This document shows, one piece after another, positions 9,008 to 18,466 of a DNA stretch of 64,000 bases. The first letter of the stretch is position 1. Each line of letters begins with the position of its first letter. Under the pieces are notes generated by a model. The model was given only the letters and a program-made list of their open reading frames with translations. It was not told where the DNA came from and ran no database searches. The translations under genes were made by a program, and so were the position numbers. The DNA comes from Vibrio amylolyticus (GTDB lineage: Bacteria; Pseudomonadota; Gammaproteobacteria; Enterobacterales; Vibrionaceae), in contig NZ_JAJHVV010000002.1 in the NCBI RefSeq assembly GCF_023145695.1, forward strand, positions 1 through 64,000. Reading direction: 5' to 3'.

Positions 9008-10777
9008 CTATTGAGCCCCTGTCGCTGCTGACAGGGAAGATGACTCTGCCAATTTAGGCTGATATTGAACCATAGAAAAATCTTTTTCAGGAAACAGGTA
9101 TTGTGCTTCTGCACGAATTTGTTCTGCTCGACTACTATCATCCAAACCTTGATACGCCAAGATAAGATTACTATAAAAGGCTGGTCGTGGCTTAGCCTGT
9201 ATTATAGATAAAGACCAATCGATATAAGGGCGGATCAACTCTGGATCCTGCTGATACAAACCAAGGTTTAGGTAAGTGCTATAAATATCCCAATCATAAC
9301 GATCTTTCCAAACGACAGGGTTAGTAACTCGACTAAGAATCTCTGGTTCTTTTGGCGATGAACGTTCAAACTGAGTTAGAACATAATTGGTGTGCAAGGC
9401 ACTGACCATATAAACAGTGGTGACAAATGGTAGAACTAGGCAAGCGACTCTTAATAGGCTCTTCGTTACTCGAGTAAAGCGCACCTGCTTATAGTTGGCC
9501 ACTCGCTGATCTACCCAATACAGTAAGATGATAAATGTGACCCAATGAATGGCTGAGTGATAGAATGGGTATTCAAGCTGCGAGTGCAAGACAATCGGCA
9601 CAAACAAAGCAAACATCGCAAGTCGAGTTCCTTTCTTCGCATAGTAAATACGTGCCAACACCAAGCTAGCCGCCAGAACGATTGCCAGAACGGGGACTAG
9701 CCCACCTTCTACTCCCCAAAATAGTAATTCATTATGTGGATGATCCATCGCAGGAAGACCTGGTTTGTAATTCGGATTTAACTGATGCTGACGTGCTGTA
9801 TATAGAATATATTCAGATTCAAACTTACCGTAGCCATAGCCAGTAAACGGCTTCTCGATGACCATATCGAGTGTTTGGGGAAAGGTATATCGTCTTGGGC
9901 TTTCAAGATCCACTTTATTTGAAAGTAGTCCTGTTGTGCCTTGTATGTTAGTCGCAAAAAAGCCAAGGCCAATACCGACTGAGCAACAAATTAACCAGCT
10001 AATGAAGCGCTTAGTTGATGCGTACTTGTATAGATAGGGAAGAACAAAGATCAGAGCGATTATAGCACCTAGCCAACCTGTTCTAGAGGCGATGATGATT
10101 AGTAGCGGTGCTGTTAGCAATGGTGTTAGACATAGAAAGACAATTTCGAAGTTTCGACTGTATTTATTGGTTTGTCTTGCAAGTAAGTACCCTGAGATAA
10201 CTAAGCCTGTAGCAAGAAAACTGGCCATTACGTTCGGCTGCTGAAATATCCCGTAAGGACGATTTCTAGTCGCGTCGTAGCCGAATATATTATTAGGATC
10301 AAGGTATAGATATTGGTAGAAACCAAATAGCGCTTCTATTACAACGGCAATGATAATAAACCAAAGTAACCTTTGCTTGTGCTTGTTACTAAAGCGGAAC
10401 TGCTGTAACAGGACAAACAACAATAACCCAAGCCAAAGCCCTGTCAGTCGACCAAATACCTCTGAGGCAATCGAGTTACTGTATAGAGCAGGCACCGTCA
10501 TTAAAATACAGCAGGCAAAAAGGCCAATCGTTAATTTTGAATAGACAAGATAACGGTTGGTCGCAAGTTGATATAAACCGATGGCGAGAGTGACAGAGAG
10601 AGCGAGCCAAGTCGTGGTGTTAAAAGATAGCGCTAACCCTGAGCCTCCTGGGTTCGGCATAAAGAAGTGCATAGCAATAATAAACACCACCGCAAGTGAA
10701 GCCAAAAAAGGCCTATTGAGTGGGATTTTAGGTGCATGAGGCTCAAGTCGTGTGCCACTAGTATGCAGTATTGCCAT
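9008..10777 (-). CDS. PglL-like O-oligosaccharyltransferase (O-antigen ligase superfamily)
   Basis: 589 residues from the ATG at 10777, which has an AGGAT ribosome site; a TTG at 10798 would add seven residues but overlaps that site. About eleven membrane spans run to about residue 430, then a soluble tail with helical, TPR-like character. The signature of the Wzy_C family, DHPHNELLFWGVEGG, sits in the large periplasmic loop. Family knowledge: such enzymes move a lipid-linked oligosaccharide to Ser/Thr of proteins, often pilins, or to lipid A. The V. cholerae gene at the same place, between the aminotransferase and uvrA, was described as a PglL. Its protein targets here are unknown; pilins of the nearby MSHA cluster are a guess. 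Confidence 0.8.
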   Translation of the reverse strand: MAILHTSGTRLEPHAPKIPLNRPFLASLAVVFIIAMHFFMPNPGGSGLALSFNTTTWLALSVTLAIGLYQLATNRYLVYSKLTIGLFACCILMTVPALYSNSIASEVFGRLTGLWLGLLLFVLLQQFRFSNKHKQRLLWFIIIAVVIEALFGFYQYLYLDPNNIFGYDATRNRPYGIFQQPNVMASFLATGLVISGYLLARQTNKYSRNFEIVFLCLTPLLTAPLLIIIASRTGWLGAIIALIFVLPYLYKYASTKRFISWLICCSVGIGLGFFATNIQGTTGLLSNKVDLESPRRYTFPQTLDMVIEKPFTGYGYGKFESEYILYTARQHQLNPNYKPGLPAMDHPHNELLFWGVEGGLVPVLAIVLAASLVLARIYYAKKGTRLAMFALFVPIVLHSQLEYPFYHSAIHWVTFIILLYWVDQRVANYKQVRFTRVTKSLLRVACLVLPFVTTVYMVSALHTNYVLTQFERSSPKEPEILSRVTNPVVWKDRYDWDIYSTYLNLGLYQQDPELIRPYIDWSLSIIQAKPRPAFYSNLILAYQGLDDSSRAEQIRAEAQYLFPEKDFSMVQYQPKLAESSSLSAATGAQ

Positions 10778-10795
10778 ATTTTTATAAATCCTATA

Positions 10796-10825
10796 CAAAA
10801 AAGACCAGCGTCAATGCTGGTCTCT
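10796..10825 (-). terminator. uvrA terminator
   Basis: GACCAGC (10803-10809) pairs with GCTGGTC (10816-10822) around six bases; on the minus strand six T follow at 10802-10797. It reaches to within 20 bases of the next gene's ATG. Confidence 0.85.
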
Positions 10826-10843
10826 TTATCTTAGCGTTTTTTT

Positions 10844-13666
10844 CTATTTCAACATAGGCTTAAGAAAACGTGCAGTGTGTGAGCCTTTCACTTTTGCGAC
10901 AGATTCTGGAGTGCCTTGTGCGACAATTTCTCCTCCGCCTTGCCCACCTTCTGGTCCTAGATCAATAACCCAGTCAGCGGTCTTCACTACATCTAAGTTA
11001 TGCTCGATAACAACAACTGTGTTGCCATGATCACGCAGACGATGCAGAACGGTTAACAACTGTTGAATATCGTGAAAGTGCAGCCCTGTTGTTGGTTCAT
11101 CTAAAATATACAGCGTTTTACCGGTATCACGTTTAGACAGTTCACGAGCAAGTTTCACTCGTTGCGCTTCACCACCGGACAAAGTGGTTGCGGCTTGGCC
11201 TAAACGAATGTAAGAAAGCCCAACATCAACGAGGGTTTGGAGTTTTCGTGCAATGACAGGAACAGGCTCAAAAAATGTTCGAGCATCTTCAACCGTCATT
11301 TGAAGAACTTCGTCTATGCTTTTCCCTTTGTAGTGAACCTCAAGAGTTTCACGGTTATAGCGTTTACCTTTACAAGCATCACATGACACGTATACGTCTG
11401 GAAGGAAGTGCATTTCCACTTTAATGACCCCGTCACCTTGGCAAGCTTCACAACGACCACCACGGACATTGAAACTAAAACGTCCAGGTTTATATCCACG
11501 AGAGCGAGATTCTTGAGTGCCAGCAAACAGTTCTCTAATCGGTGTGAAAATTCCGGTATAGGTGGCAGGGTTTGAGCGTGGTGTGCGACCAATCGGGCTT
11601 TGGTCAATATCAATAACCTTATCAAAATGCTCAAGGCCTTTAATTTTCTTATATGGTGCAGGGGTTGATGTAGTAGCGCCGTTTAATGCGGTATGGGCAA
11701 TCTTAAAGAAAGTGTCATTGATGAGAGTGGACTTTCCAGAGCCTGAAACGCCAGTTACACAGGTAAATAGCCCTACAGGAAGCGAGAGAGTCACCTCTTT
11801 TAAGTTATTTCCTGTTGCGCCAATGAGTTCGACGGTTTTTTTAGGATCTTTTTTTGTTCTTTTCTTTGGTATTGCGATCTCTTTAACGCCACTTAAATAC
11901 TGACCAGTGAGAGAGCCTGGGGTCGCGATGATCTCTTCCATTGTACCTTCAGCCACAATATGACCACCATGAACGCCTGCACCAGGGCCTATATCAATGA
12001 CATGATCGGCGCAACGAATCGCATCCTCATCATGCTCAACAACCAATACGGTATTACCAAGATCTCGTAAGTGGGTAAGTGTTTTTAGTAAGCGCTCATT
12101 ATCTCGCTGGTGGAGGCCAATGGAAGGCTCATCTAATACATACATCACCCCAACGAGTCCTGCGCCTATTTGGCTTGCTAGACGAATACGCTGCGCTTCA
12201 CCACCTGATAAAGTTTCCGCACTTCGGGATAGGTTTAGGTAGTTCAAACCAACGTTCACCAGAAAGTGCAGGCGATCATTGATCTCCTTCATCACTTTAT
12301 CGGCAATCTCTCCACGTTGTCCGTCTAGCTTGAGGTTTTGGAAGAAATCAAGCGCTTCTGCAATACTAAACTCTACGATTTGTGGTAAAGCGGTATCATT
12401 GATAAAGACGTTACGCGCTTCAACTCGTAAGCGGGTGCCATCACAGTCGGTACAGGATTTAGTGGAGATATACTTAACTAAGTCTTCTCTCACTGCGTTA
12501 GATTCAGTATCTCGATACCGCCTTTCAAGAGTATTTAATATTCCCTCAAATGGGTGACGTTTAACGCGAATATCCCCTCGGTCATTAATGTATTTGAACT
12601 CAACCTCAGTTCGACCTGAGCCTTTGAGGATAATATCTTGCGTCTTTTTTGGTAGCTTTTTATACGGTGTATTGAGGTCAAAACCGTAATGTTCAGCTAA
12701 AGAACTAAGCATCTGGAAGTAGTAGTAGTTCTTTTGATCCCAGCCTCGAATTGCCCCATCAGCTAGACTGGCATTTTCATCAAGAATCACGCGTTCTGGA
12801 TCAAAGTATTGTTGTACACCAAGGCCATCACAAGTACCGCAAGCGCCTGCTGGGTTGTTAAACGAGAAGAGACGCGGCTCAAGCTCTTGCATACTGTAGC
12901 CACAATGAGAACAGGCAAAGTTGGCTGAAAAAATAATCTCATCACCATCGCCATCCATATAGGTAACAACGGCGATACCACCAGACAATTCAAGGGTTGT
13001 CTCTAAAGATTCTGCCAGTCTTTGTTGCAGATCTTTACGTACCTTGAATCGATCAACGACCACTTCAATGGTGTGCTTTTTATGAAGCTCTAGCGTTGGT
13101 GGATCGGACAGATCACAAGTTTCACCATCGATACGTGCACGAATAAAGCCTTGAGCCGCCAAATTTTCTAATGTTTTAACATGCTCGCCTTTTCGTTCTT
13201 TAATGATAGGTGCTAAGAGCATCAGTTTTGAGCCTTCAGGGAGCTCTAAAATTTTATCGACCATTTGGCTAATGGTTTGCGCTGCAAGAGGGGTATTATG
13301 ATCAGGACAACGAGGCTCACCAACCCGAGCATAGAGAAGTCGCAGGTAATCGTACACCTCGGTAATGGTGCCTACGGTTGAGCGTGGGTTGTGTGACGTT
13401 GATTTCTGTTCAATAGAGATAGCAGGTGATAGTCCCTCAATATGATCAACGTCTGGCTTCTCCATTAAAGAGAGGAATTGACGCGCATAAGCGGATAAAG
13501 ACTCAACGTATCGGCGCTGCCCTTCGGCATAAAGAGTATCAAAAGCAAGAGAGGATTTACCTGAGCCTGAAAGCCCGGTGACAACGATCAATTTATCGCG
13601 AGGGATGGTTAAGCTAATATCTTTTAGGTTATGGGTTCGTGCACCGCGAACTTCGATTGTGTCCAT
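10844..13666 (-). CDS. uvrA: Excinuclease ABC subunit A
   Basis: 940 residues, as in E. coli. Damage-recognition ATPase of nucleotide excision repair; works as a dimer with UvrB. Two ABC ATPase halves are visible: Walker [10 protein letters not shown] near residue 31 and GVSGSGKST in the second half, and two LSGGEAQR signatures. The zinc fingers have CSHCG...CGTC and CEAC...CDAC pairs. The motif HNPRSTVGT and [22 protein letters not shown]alker B segments are intact. Preceded by a LexA-type box and by the galU gene on the same strand, from which it is separated by a terminator. ATG start. No anomalies. Confidence 0.97.
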   Translation of the reverse strand: MDTIEVRGARTHNLKDISLTIPRDKLIVVTGLSGSGKSSLAFDTLYAEGQRRYVESLSAYARQFLSLMEKPDVDHIEGLSPAISIEQKSTSHNPRSTVGTITEVYDYLRLLYARVGEPRCPDHNTPLAAQTISQMVDKILELPEGSKLMLLAPIIKERKGEHVKTLENLAAQGFIRARIDGETCDLSDPPTLELHKKHTIEVVVDRFKVRKDLQQRLAESLETTLELSGGIAVVTYMDGDGDEIIFSANFACSHCGYSMQELEPRLFSFNNPAGACGTCDGLGVQQYFDPERVILDENASLADGAIRGWDQKNYYYFQMLSSLAEHYGFDLNTPYKKLPKKTQDIILKGSGRTEVEFKYINDRGDIRVKRHPFEGILNTLERRYRDTESNAVREDLVKYISTKSCTDCDGTRLRVEARNVFINDTALPQIVEFSIAEALDFFQNLKLDGQRGEIADKVMKEINDRLHFLVNVGLNYLNLSRSAETLSGGEAQRIRLASQIGAGLVGVMYVLDEPSIGLHQRDNERLLKTLTHLRDLGNTVLVVEHDEDAIRCADHVIDIGPGAGVHGGHIVAEGTMEEIIATPGSLTGQYLSGVKEIAIPKKRTKKDPKKTVELIGATGNNLKEVTLSLPVGLFTCVTGVSGSGKSTLINDTFFKIAHTALNGATTSTPAPYKKIKGLEHFDKVIDIDQSPIGRTPRSNPATYTGIFTPIRELFAGTQESRSRGYKPGRFSFNVRGGRCEACQGDGVIKVEMHFLPDVYVSCDACKGKRYNRETLEVHYKGKSIDEVLQMTVEDARTFFEPVPVIARKLQTLVDVGLSYIRLGQAATTLSGGEAQRVKLARELSKRDTGKTLYILDEPTTGLHFHDIQQLLTVLHRLRDHGNTVVVIEHNLDVVKTADWVIDLGPEGGQGGGEIVAQGTPESVAKVKGSHTARFLKPMLK

Positions 13667-13734
13667 CTTCTAAACTCGTTGAAATACTAAGTGAAGCAAG
13701 TATTACATAGTGTGAGAATTGTGCAAAGAAAATA

Positions 13735-13750
13735 CTGGTTAAAAAAACAG
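13735..13750 (-). promoter_or_regulatory. LexA (SOS) box of uvrA
   Basis: CTG-N10-CAG with an A/T-only spacer after one base (plus strand CTGGTTAAAAAAACAG). Compared with CTGTATATATAAACAG, it keeps both outer triplets and lies 69-84 bp before the uvrA ATG. uvrA is a classical SOS gene. The A-run inside the box is also the U-run of the galU terminator. Confidence 0.7.
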
Positions 13751-13787
13751 TAGAGCCACTTGCTGATGAAACAACAAGTGGCTCTAC
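13741..13787 (-). terminator. galU terminator
   Basis: GTAGAGCCACTTG (13750-13762) pairs perfectly with CAAGTGGCTCTAC (13775-13787) around 12 bases. Reading leftwards, the stem is followed by TG and seven T (13747-13741). Strong intrinsic terminator for galU. Confidence 0.85.
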
Positions 13788-13809
13788 GTAAATAATGGAA
13801 GTGAGTAAA

Positions 13810-14679
13810 CTACTCTTTGTGCGTTGTTTGCTTACCCAATTCTGTGGTTTTTTTATCTTTTAAGTATACATTTTCAAAACAGTAGTTAGTCGCTTCGATG
13901 TAGCCTTCAACACTACCACAGTCAAAGCGTTGACCTTTGAATTTATACGCGAGTACACAACCTGATTTAGCTTGTTTTAGTAGTGCATCGGTAATCTGAA
14001 TTTCACCACCTTTACCTGGTTCCGTTTGCTCGATTAGTTCAAAAATATCGGGTGTTAAGATATAACGGCCGATAATGGCAAGGTTACTTGGTGCTGTGCC
14101 TTGCTCTGGTTTTTCAACCATATCATCAACACGGTATAGGTCGTCTTTAATCATCTCGCCAGAGATCACACCGTATTTATGAGTCTCATCTTCTGGAACC
14201 TCTTGAACAGCGACGATAGAGCAGCGAAACTGCTTATAAAGTGCCACCATTTGCGCTAGAACGCCTTGCTGCTCATTAACACAAAGGTCATCCGCTAATA
14301 CCACTGCAAAAGGTTCGTCGCCTATTAGCTCTCGACCTGTGAGGACGGCATGGCCAAGACCTTTCATCTCTTGTTGGCGAATATAAGTGAAGCTGGCGCT
14401 GTCGATCACTTTGCGAATATCAACCAATAGCTCTTCTTTATTCGTACCACTGATCTGGTGTTCTAGCTCATAGTTTTTGTCAAAGTGGTCCATGATTGAG
14501 TGCTTACCACGTCCGGTAACAATACACATACCGTCCATGCCTGCTTGGATAGCTTCTTCTACGCCATATTCAATCAATGGTTTGTTGACCACTGGCATCA
14601 TCTCTTTTGGCATTGATTTCGTTGCAGGAAGAAAGCGAGTACCGTAGCCAGCTGCTGGGAAGAGGCACTTTTTGATCAT
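13810..14679 (-). CDS. galU: UTP-glucose-1-phosphate uridylyltransferase
   Basis: 289 residues. Makes UDP-glucose from UTP and glucose-1-phosphate in the cytosol, supplying LPS core, capsule, exopolysaccharide and galactose use. The N-terminal nucleotide-binding loop FPAAGYGTRFLPATKSMPKE is complete; KPLIEYGVEEA, VLADD and the late KFKGQRFDCGS segment with its catalytic-region lysine match the family. It lies downstream of qstR on the same strand with a gap of about 120 bases, so it probably has its own promoter. ATG start at 14679. Confidence 0.95.
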   Translation of the reverse strand: MIKKCLFPAAGYGTRFLPATKSMPKEMMPVVNKPLIEYGVEEAIQAGMDGMCIVTGRGKHSIMDHFDKNYELEHQISGTNKEELLVDIRKVIDSASFTYIRQQEMKGLGHAVLTGRELIGDEPFAVVLADDLCVNEQQGVLAQMVALYKQFRCSIVAVQEVPEDETHKYGVISGEMIKDDLYRVDDMVEKPEQGTAPSNLAIIGRYILTPDIFELIEQTEPGKGGEIQITDALLKQAKSGCVLAYKFKGQRFDCGSVEGYIEATNYCFENVYLKDKKTTELGKQTTHKE

Positions 14680-14798
14680 GATAAAACCCTTTAAATTCCG
14701 TATAAATAATGATTTGGCGTCAAGATAACATGATTTTTATGAAAGCTTTATGAGCCGTGCAATATCTAGTACAGAATTCATGCTTTTAACTCGAAGAA

Positions 14799-15446
14799 CT
14801 AAGACGCCAAATTTTGATTCGCCCATGCTATCGCTTGTACTCGATTTTTAACAGAGAGTTTTTTAAAAATCTGATAAAGGTGCGATTTCACCGTAAATTC
14901 ACTGATAAATAGGCTATCGGCTATTTGAATATTGGAGGAATTGTTTTGTAAGCAGCGCAAGATCTGCAGTTCTCGAGAAGTGAGATCAACAATAACGGGC
15001 GCAGTATTACTGTTTAGGACATGTCGATAATAATGCAGCAGTTGACTGGCCACTTTTCGCGGGAGCCAATTTTGACCATTAATGATCTCTTCTAGCCCTC
15101 TAACAATATCTTCCACACTGGTATGGGTATAAAACAGTCCTTTTAGGTTACCAAAGTAGAGCAGCTCATCGGTGGTGAGTCGCTTGTTAAGATTGAAGAT
15201 GATCACCTCAAAGTTTTTGTCGGTAATAGGGAGGTTACGAACCTGTTGTTGCAGCACCTTATGGGCTTGGTAATCGATCAGGAGTATTTTATGGCGATGC
15301 TTAGGGTTCGCTTGCATAAGATCTTCTGGTTGTATCTTTGGTAGCTCTATTGACAGTGCTTGTTGCAATGTATTGACATGCGGGTAGTCGGCATTTTTAT
15401 CTTCACATAAAAAATAGATGGTTCTTGTGTAATCTGCTTTGCTCAT
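14799..15446 (-). CDS. qstR: QstR-type LuxR-family competence regulator
   Basis: 215 residues: a degenerate receiver-like domain (about 1-135) and a LuxR-type helix-turn-helix (about 154-215, LTSRELQILRCL... FTVKSHLYQIFKKL). The overall shape is that of VpsT/CsgD. The c-di-GMP motif W[FLM][TS]R of VpsT is represented by WLPR at 127-130, so ligand binding in that way is doubtful. I assign QstR from the location: V. cholerae qstR also lies between galU and ssb. QstR there links quorum sensing (HapR) and chitin sensing (TfoX) to DNA uptake and type VI secretion genes. A HapR-like site is upstream. The assignment rests on synteny plus fold, so moderately sure. Confidence 0.78.
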   Translation of the reverse strand: MSKADYTRTIYFLCEDKNADYPHVNTLQQALSIELPKIQPEDLMQANPKHRHKILLIDYQAHKVLQQQVRNLPITDKNFEVIIFNLNKRLTTDELLYFGNLKGLFYTHTSVEDIVRGLEEIINGQNWLPRKVASQLLHYYRHVLNSNTAPVIVDLTSRELQILRCLQNNSSNIQIADSLFISEFTVKSHLYQIFKKLSVKNRVQAIAWANQNLAS

Positions 15447-15568
15447 TATGTTTTTCCAGCCTGGTTAATGACGTTGATTTTTATAACTAAAATGAAGCAA
15501 ATAACGGACAAGAGCTAGATTTACCGAATAACAGTCGGTCTTTTTGCGTCTTGTTTCATATTGTGGGG

Positions 15569-15590
15569 TAATTTAGGTATTTATCATTAA
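15569..15590. promoter_or_regulatory. Candidate HapR/LuxR-type quorum-sensing operator before qstR
   Basis: The 22 bp here match the Vibrio LuxR/HapR consensus (TTATTGAT-AAATTT-ATCAATAA) at about 16 positions by my count, including the run ATTTATCA and the final TAA. It sits about 123 bp before the qstR ATG. A weak CRP-like sequence TGCGT-N6-TCATA is at 15545-15560. Confidence 0.4.
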
Positions 15591-15744
15591 CTTTGAGTTT
15601 GAGCCGCTTCAAATAATCAATAAATTAAGCAAACTAAGGAGAAAATGAAGGTGGAAGGATTTTATGATCCCATTTCAGCTATTGATAAAGCGTGCTATCC
15701 TAGCGCACTTAATTTTTTAAAAGACATCATAGACGGAGCAGAGC

Positions 15745-16299
15745 ATGGCAAGCCGTGGCGTAAATAAAGTTATCATTATGGGTAATCTTGGGCAAGATCC
15801 TGAGGTTAAATACACCGCCAATGGTAGTGCGATTGCAAATATTACCGTTGCAACTTCTGAAACTTGGCGCGATAAGCAAACTGGCGAGCAGCGCGAGAAA
15901 ACAGAATGGCACCGTGTCGTGTTATTCGGTAAAACGGCTGAAATTGCAGGTGAATACTTACGTAAGGGCTCTCAAGTTTATCTTGAAGGCCAATTACAAA
16001 CGCGTAAATGGCAAGATCAGAGTGGTCAAGATCGTTACTCAACGGAAGTTGTCGTTCAATGGCCTGCAGGTCAAATGCAGCTACTTGGTGGCCGTGGTCA
16101 AGGTGGTGGTCAGCAGAACCAACAACAGAACAATAACTGGGGTCAACCTCAGCAACCTGCTATGCAACAGCAACAACAACCGGCTATGCATCAGCCTCAA
16201 TCTGCTCCTCAGCAGAAGCCTGTTCAACAAGCTCCTCAGCAAGCTCAGCCTCAATACAATGAGCCGCCGATGGATTTTGACGATGACATCCCGTTCTAA
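15745..16299 (+). CDS. ssb: Single-stranded DNA-binding protein
   Basis: 184 residues. The OB fold covers about 1-112 ([19 protein letters not shown] start, [12 protein letters not shown]), then a long linker very rich in Gln, Pro and Gly (about 115-172), and the conserved acidic tip MDFDDDIPF that docks repair and replication proteins. It coats single-stranded DNA as a tetramer. ATG start after GGAGCAGAGC; a weak promoter TTTCAG-17-TATCCT (15673-15701) may serve it. I see no LexA box, unlike uvrA. Own terminator follows. Confidence 0.97.
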   Translation: MASRGVNKVIIMGNLGQDPEVKYTANGSAIANITVATSETWRDKQTGEQREKTEWHRVVLFGKTAEIAGEYLRKGSQVYLEGQLQTRKWQDQSGQDRYSTEVVVQWPAGQMQLLGGRGQGGGQQNQQQNNNWGQPQQPAMQQQQQPAMHQPQSAPQQKPVQQAPQQAQPQYNEPPMDFDDDIPF

Positions 16300-16313
16300 G
16301 GGAAAAGTATTTG

Positions 16314-16342
16314 AAAAAAGCCGCGATTTTCGCGGCTTTTTT
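16314..16342 (+). terminator. ssb terminator
   Basis: AAAAAAGCCGCGA (16314-16326) pairs with TCGCGGCTTTTTT (16330-16342) around TTT. The symmetrical A and T runs allow action in both directions. Confidence 0.9.
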
Positions 16343-16434
16343 ATATAGTGAACAAAGAGGTAAATGAGTTATCTCTCAATGACGGTTATTTGAATGATGG
16401 CTGCCGACAATATTAAGAAAGGATTCTCTATATT

Positions 16435-18444
16435 ATGAGGTTTACACCAACCTTAAAACTCAGCACTCGGTTAGTGGCTTTTGTCACCATTATCGTTCTT
16501 AGCGCGACTTTTATTCTCTTTGTTGGTGGAACGCTAACCTTTAAAAAAATTGGTCAAGAATACCTTGGACACTATTTAGATGGTGTTGTTCTTGTCATAG
16601 ACAGAGAGATGGAAGATCCAGAAGCGGCTCAGTCAATGCAACGTTGGATGCCCAAAATGCTGCAAGCTTCCCGTATCGTTGAGATGGAACTCTCTTCAAG
16701 TGCAGGTGTGGTGTATCGATTTAAAGACACGGCTTCACGTGTCGATCCGTCTCGCTTATATATCAAGCAGTACTCATTAGAACGAAATAGTGGTTATCAG
16801 GTCCAATTTAAGGCGGTACCTCCCTACCTTGGTTACGCTGATTCATTTAGTGCGCTCTGGACGATTACGCTAGCTGTTGGACTTATTATTTTTTGTCTCA
16901 TTAGCGGAGTAAAATGGCTCAAAGAGCAACTACTTGGCTCAGAACTGCTGGAAGAGCGCGGACGAATGATCTTGGCAGGACGGGTTGAGCAGTTTGCTAA
17001 AGGGGACTTAAGAGAGTGGCCATATACCGCGAGTGAAGCGCTAGACCGTTTAATTGAAGAATTACAAGATGCTCGCCAAGAACGCAGTCGATTCGATACT
17101 TTTATTCGAACCCAGACCTTTCTCGATCAACTAACAGGCACCGCTAACCGAGTTCTATTCGATAGTAAACTTGAGTCCGTTTTACATGAAAGTGGCTCAC
17201 ATGGTGCTGTTGTTTTGTTAAGAATCGATAGTTGGGGTGATGTAAAAGAGCTCAATGGTAAAAGCACCAACGATGATTTTATTGTTCAGTTAGCAGAAGC
17301 GCTTAACGGAGTTATACAGCGCTACCCCGATGTTCTTCTATCGAGATATTACAGTTCTGATTTCACCATATTTATACCGCATCAAGGCTTGAAAGAAGTG
17401 ACTCATTTAGTCACATCGTGTTTAAAGCAAATTGAAAAATTATCTCCGCCATCTCCATTGGATAAAGAGAATTGGTGTCACATGGGAGTGACTCAGTTTA
17501 AAGAAGGGGATCGCCAGGGGAAAATTATGGATGAGGCCGAAGTGGCATTAAAGAGTGCTCAGCTTCAACAGATCAACACCTGGACCCGTTTCAATAAAGG
17601 GAAGTCTGAAAAAGAAGATCGCGGAAGTGTTCGCTGGCGAACACTGTTTGATCAGACCTTAACCGTCGATAACTTACGTGTTTTTGCCCAATCATGCTAT
17701 CGACAGACAGATAATAATGATCAGGAATTATTACACAAGGAACTGTTTGCACGTATAGACGACCCTGAAAAAGGAATTATTAAAGCGTCGAGATTCAATT
17801 CAGCCATTGAGCAAGTTGGGTATGAGCATAAATTAGATCGTGCAATGCTTAGCAAAACAATCACATATGTGAAAGAATCCCCGTTAAACCTATGTTATTC
17901 TGTAAACCTTCATGTTAAACCTTTTGCGGACAAAGCTAACTTTAAGTGGCTGAGAAGTGAATTGTTACAGTTAACGTCTCAAACACGTGCACAGTTGAGT
18001 TTTGAGTTTGCAGAAGGTCGCCTGATCAAGCACTTAGATTATATGCGCCCAGTAATACGAATGTTATCTGGCCTTGGGTGCCAAGTTATTGTTGGTCAAG
18101 CAGGGCGAACAATCGTCAGCACACACTACTTGAAAGATCTGAATATCGATTACCTAAAGCTGCATAGAAGTTTGATTAAACGAATCGATCAGCGAGATGA
18201 GAATCAGCTGTTTGTGCGGAGTATGATTGGGGCTTGCAGTGGTGGAAAAACGAAAGTCATTGCCGTTGGCGTTGAGAGTAAGTCAGAACATAAAACACTG
18301 ATTGATCTTGGGGTATACGGAGTGCAAGGTCGTCTTTTCGATACAGAAGTGGAAGTATGGGCTAAAATAAATGAAAAAGCGCAGACCGCAGTTTCTAGCA
18401 AGATAAAGCCAGGCCGACGAAATCGTTGGCGAAAACAGACATAG
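16435..18444 (+). CDS. mshH: MshH, CsrD-like degenerate GGDEF-EAL membrane protein
   Basis: 669 residues. Two membrane segments (about 15-35 and 140-160) bracket a periplasmic part; a HAMP-like linker, a GGDEF-like domain (about 225-365) and an EAL-like domain (about 400-640) follow. The signature residues are lost: no GGDEF string is present and the EAL position reads EFAEGRL. Such proteins do not make or break c-di-GMP; E. coli CsrD instead helps RNase E destroy the small RNAs CsrB/C. MshH is the Vibrio counterpart and stands first in the MSHA cluster. It probably is not part of the pilus machine. ATG start with AAGAAAGGA before it; 22-base gap to mshI. Confidence 0.9.
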   Translation: MRFTPTLKLSTRLVAFVTIIVLSATFILFVGGTLTFKKIGQEYLGHYLDGVVLVIDREMEDPEAAQSMQRWMPKMLQASRIVEMELSSSAGVVYRFKDTASRVDPSRLYIKQYSLERNSGYQVQFKAVPPYLGYADSFSALWTITLAVGLIIFCLISGVKWLKEQLLGSELLEERGRMILAGRVEQFAKGDLREWPYTASEALDRLIEELQDARQERSRFDTFIRTQTFLDQLTGTANRVLFDSKLESVLHESGSHGAVVLLRIDSWGDVKELNGKSTNDDFIVQLAEALNGVIQRYPDVLLSRYYSSDFTIFIPHQGLKEVTHLVTSCLKQIEKLSPPSPLDKENWCHMGVTQFKEGDRQGKIMDEAEVALKSAQLQQINTWTRFNKGKSEKEDRGSVRWRTLFDQTLTVDNLRVFAQSCYRQTDNNDQELLHKELFARIDDPEKGIIKASRFNSAIEQVGYEHKLDRAMLSKTITYVKESPLNLCYSVNLHVKPFADKANFKWLRSELLQLTSQTRAQLSFEFAEGRLIKHLDYMRPVIRMLSGLGCQVIVGQAGRTIVSTHYLKDLNIDYLKLHRSLIKRIDQRDENQLFVRSMIGACSGGKTKVIAVGVESKSEHKTLIDLGVYGVQGRLFDTEVEVWAKINEKAQTAVSSKIKPGRRNRWRKQT

Positions 18445-18466
18445 AGAAAACGAAAGTGATCAGTGG

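Noticed and set aside
8866..9141. Minus-strand 91-codon frame across the aminotransferase end
   Set aside because: It spans the bidirectional terminator and two well-supported genes in other frames.
15788..16348. 186-codon plus frame over ssb
   Set aside because: Shadow of ssb: it lies in another frame of a gene with a complete OB fold and acidic tip.
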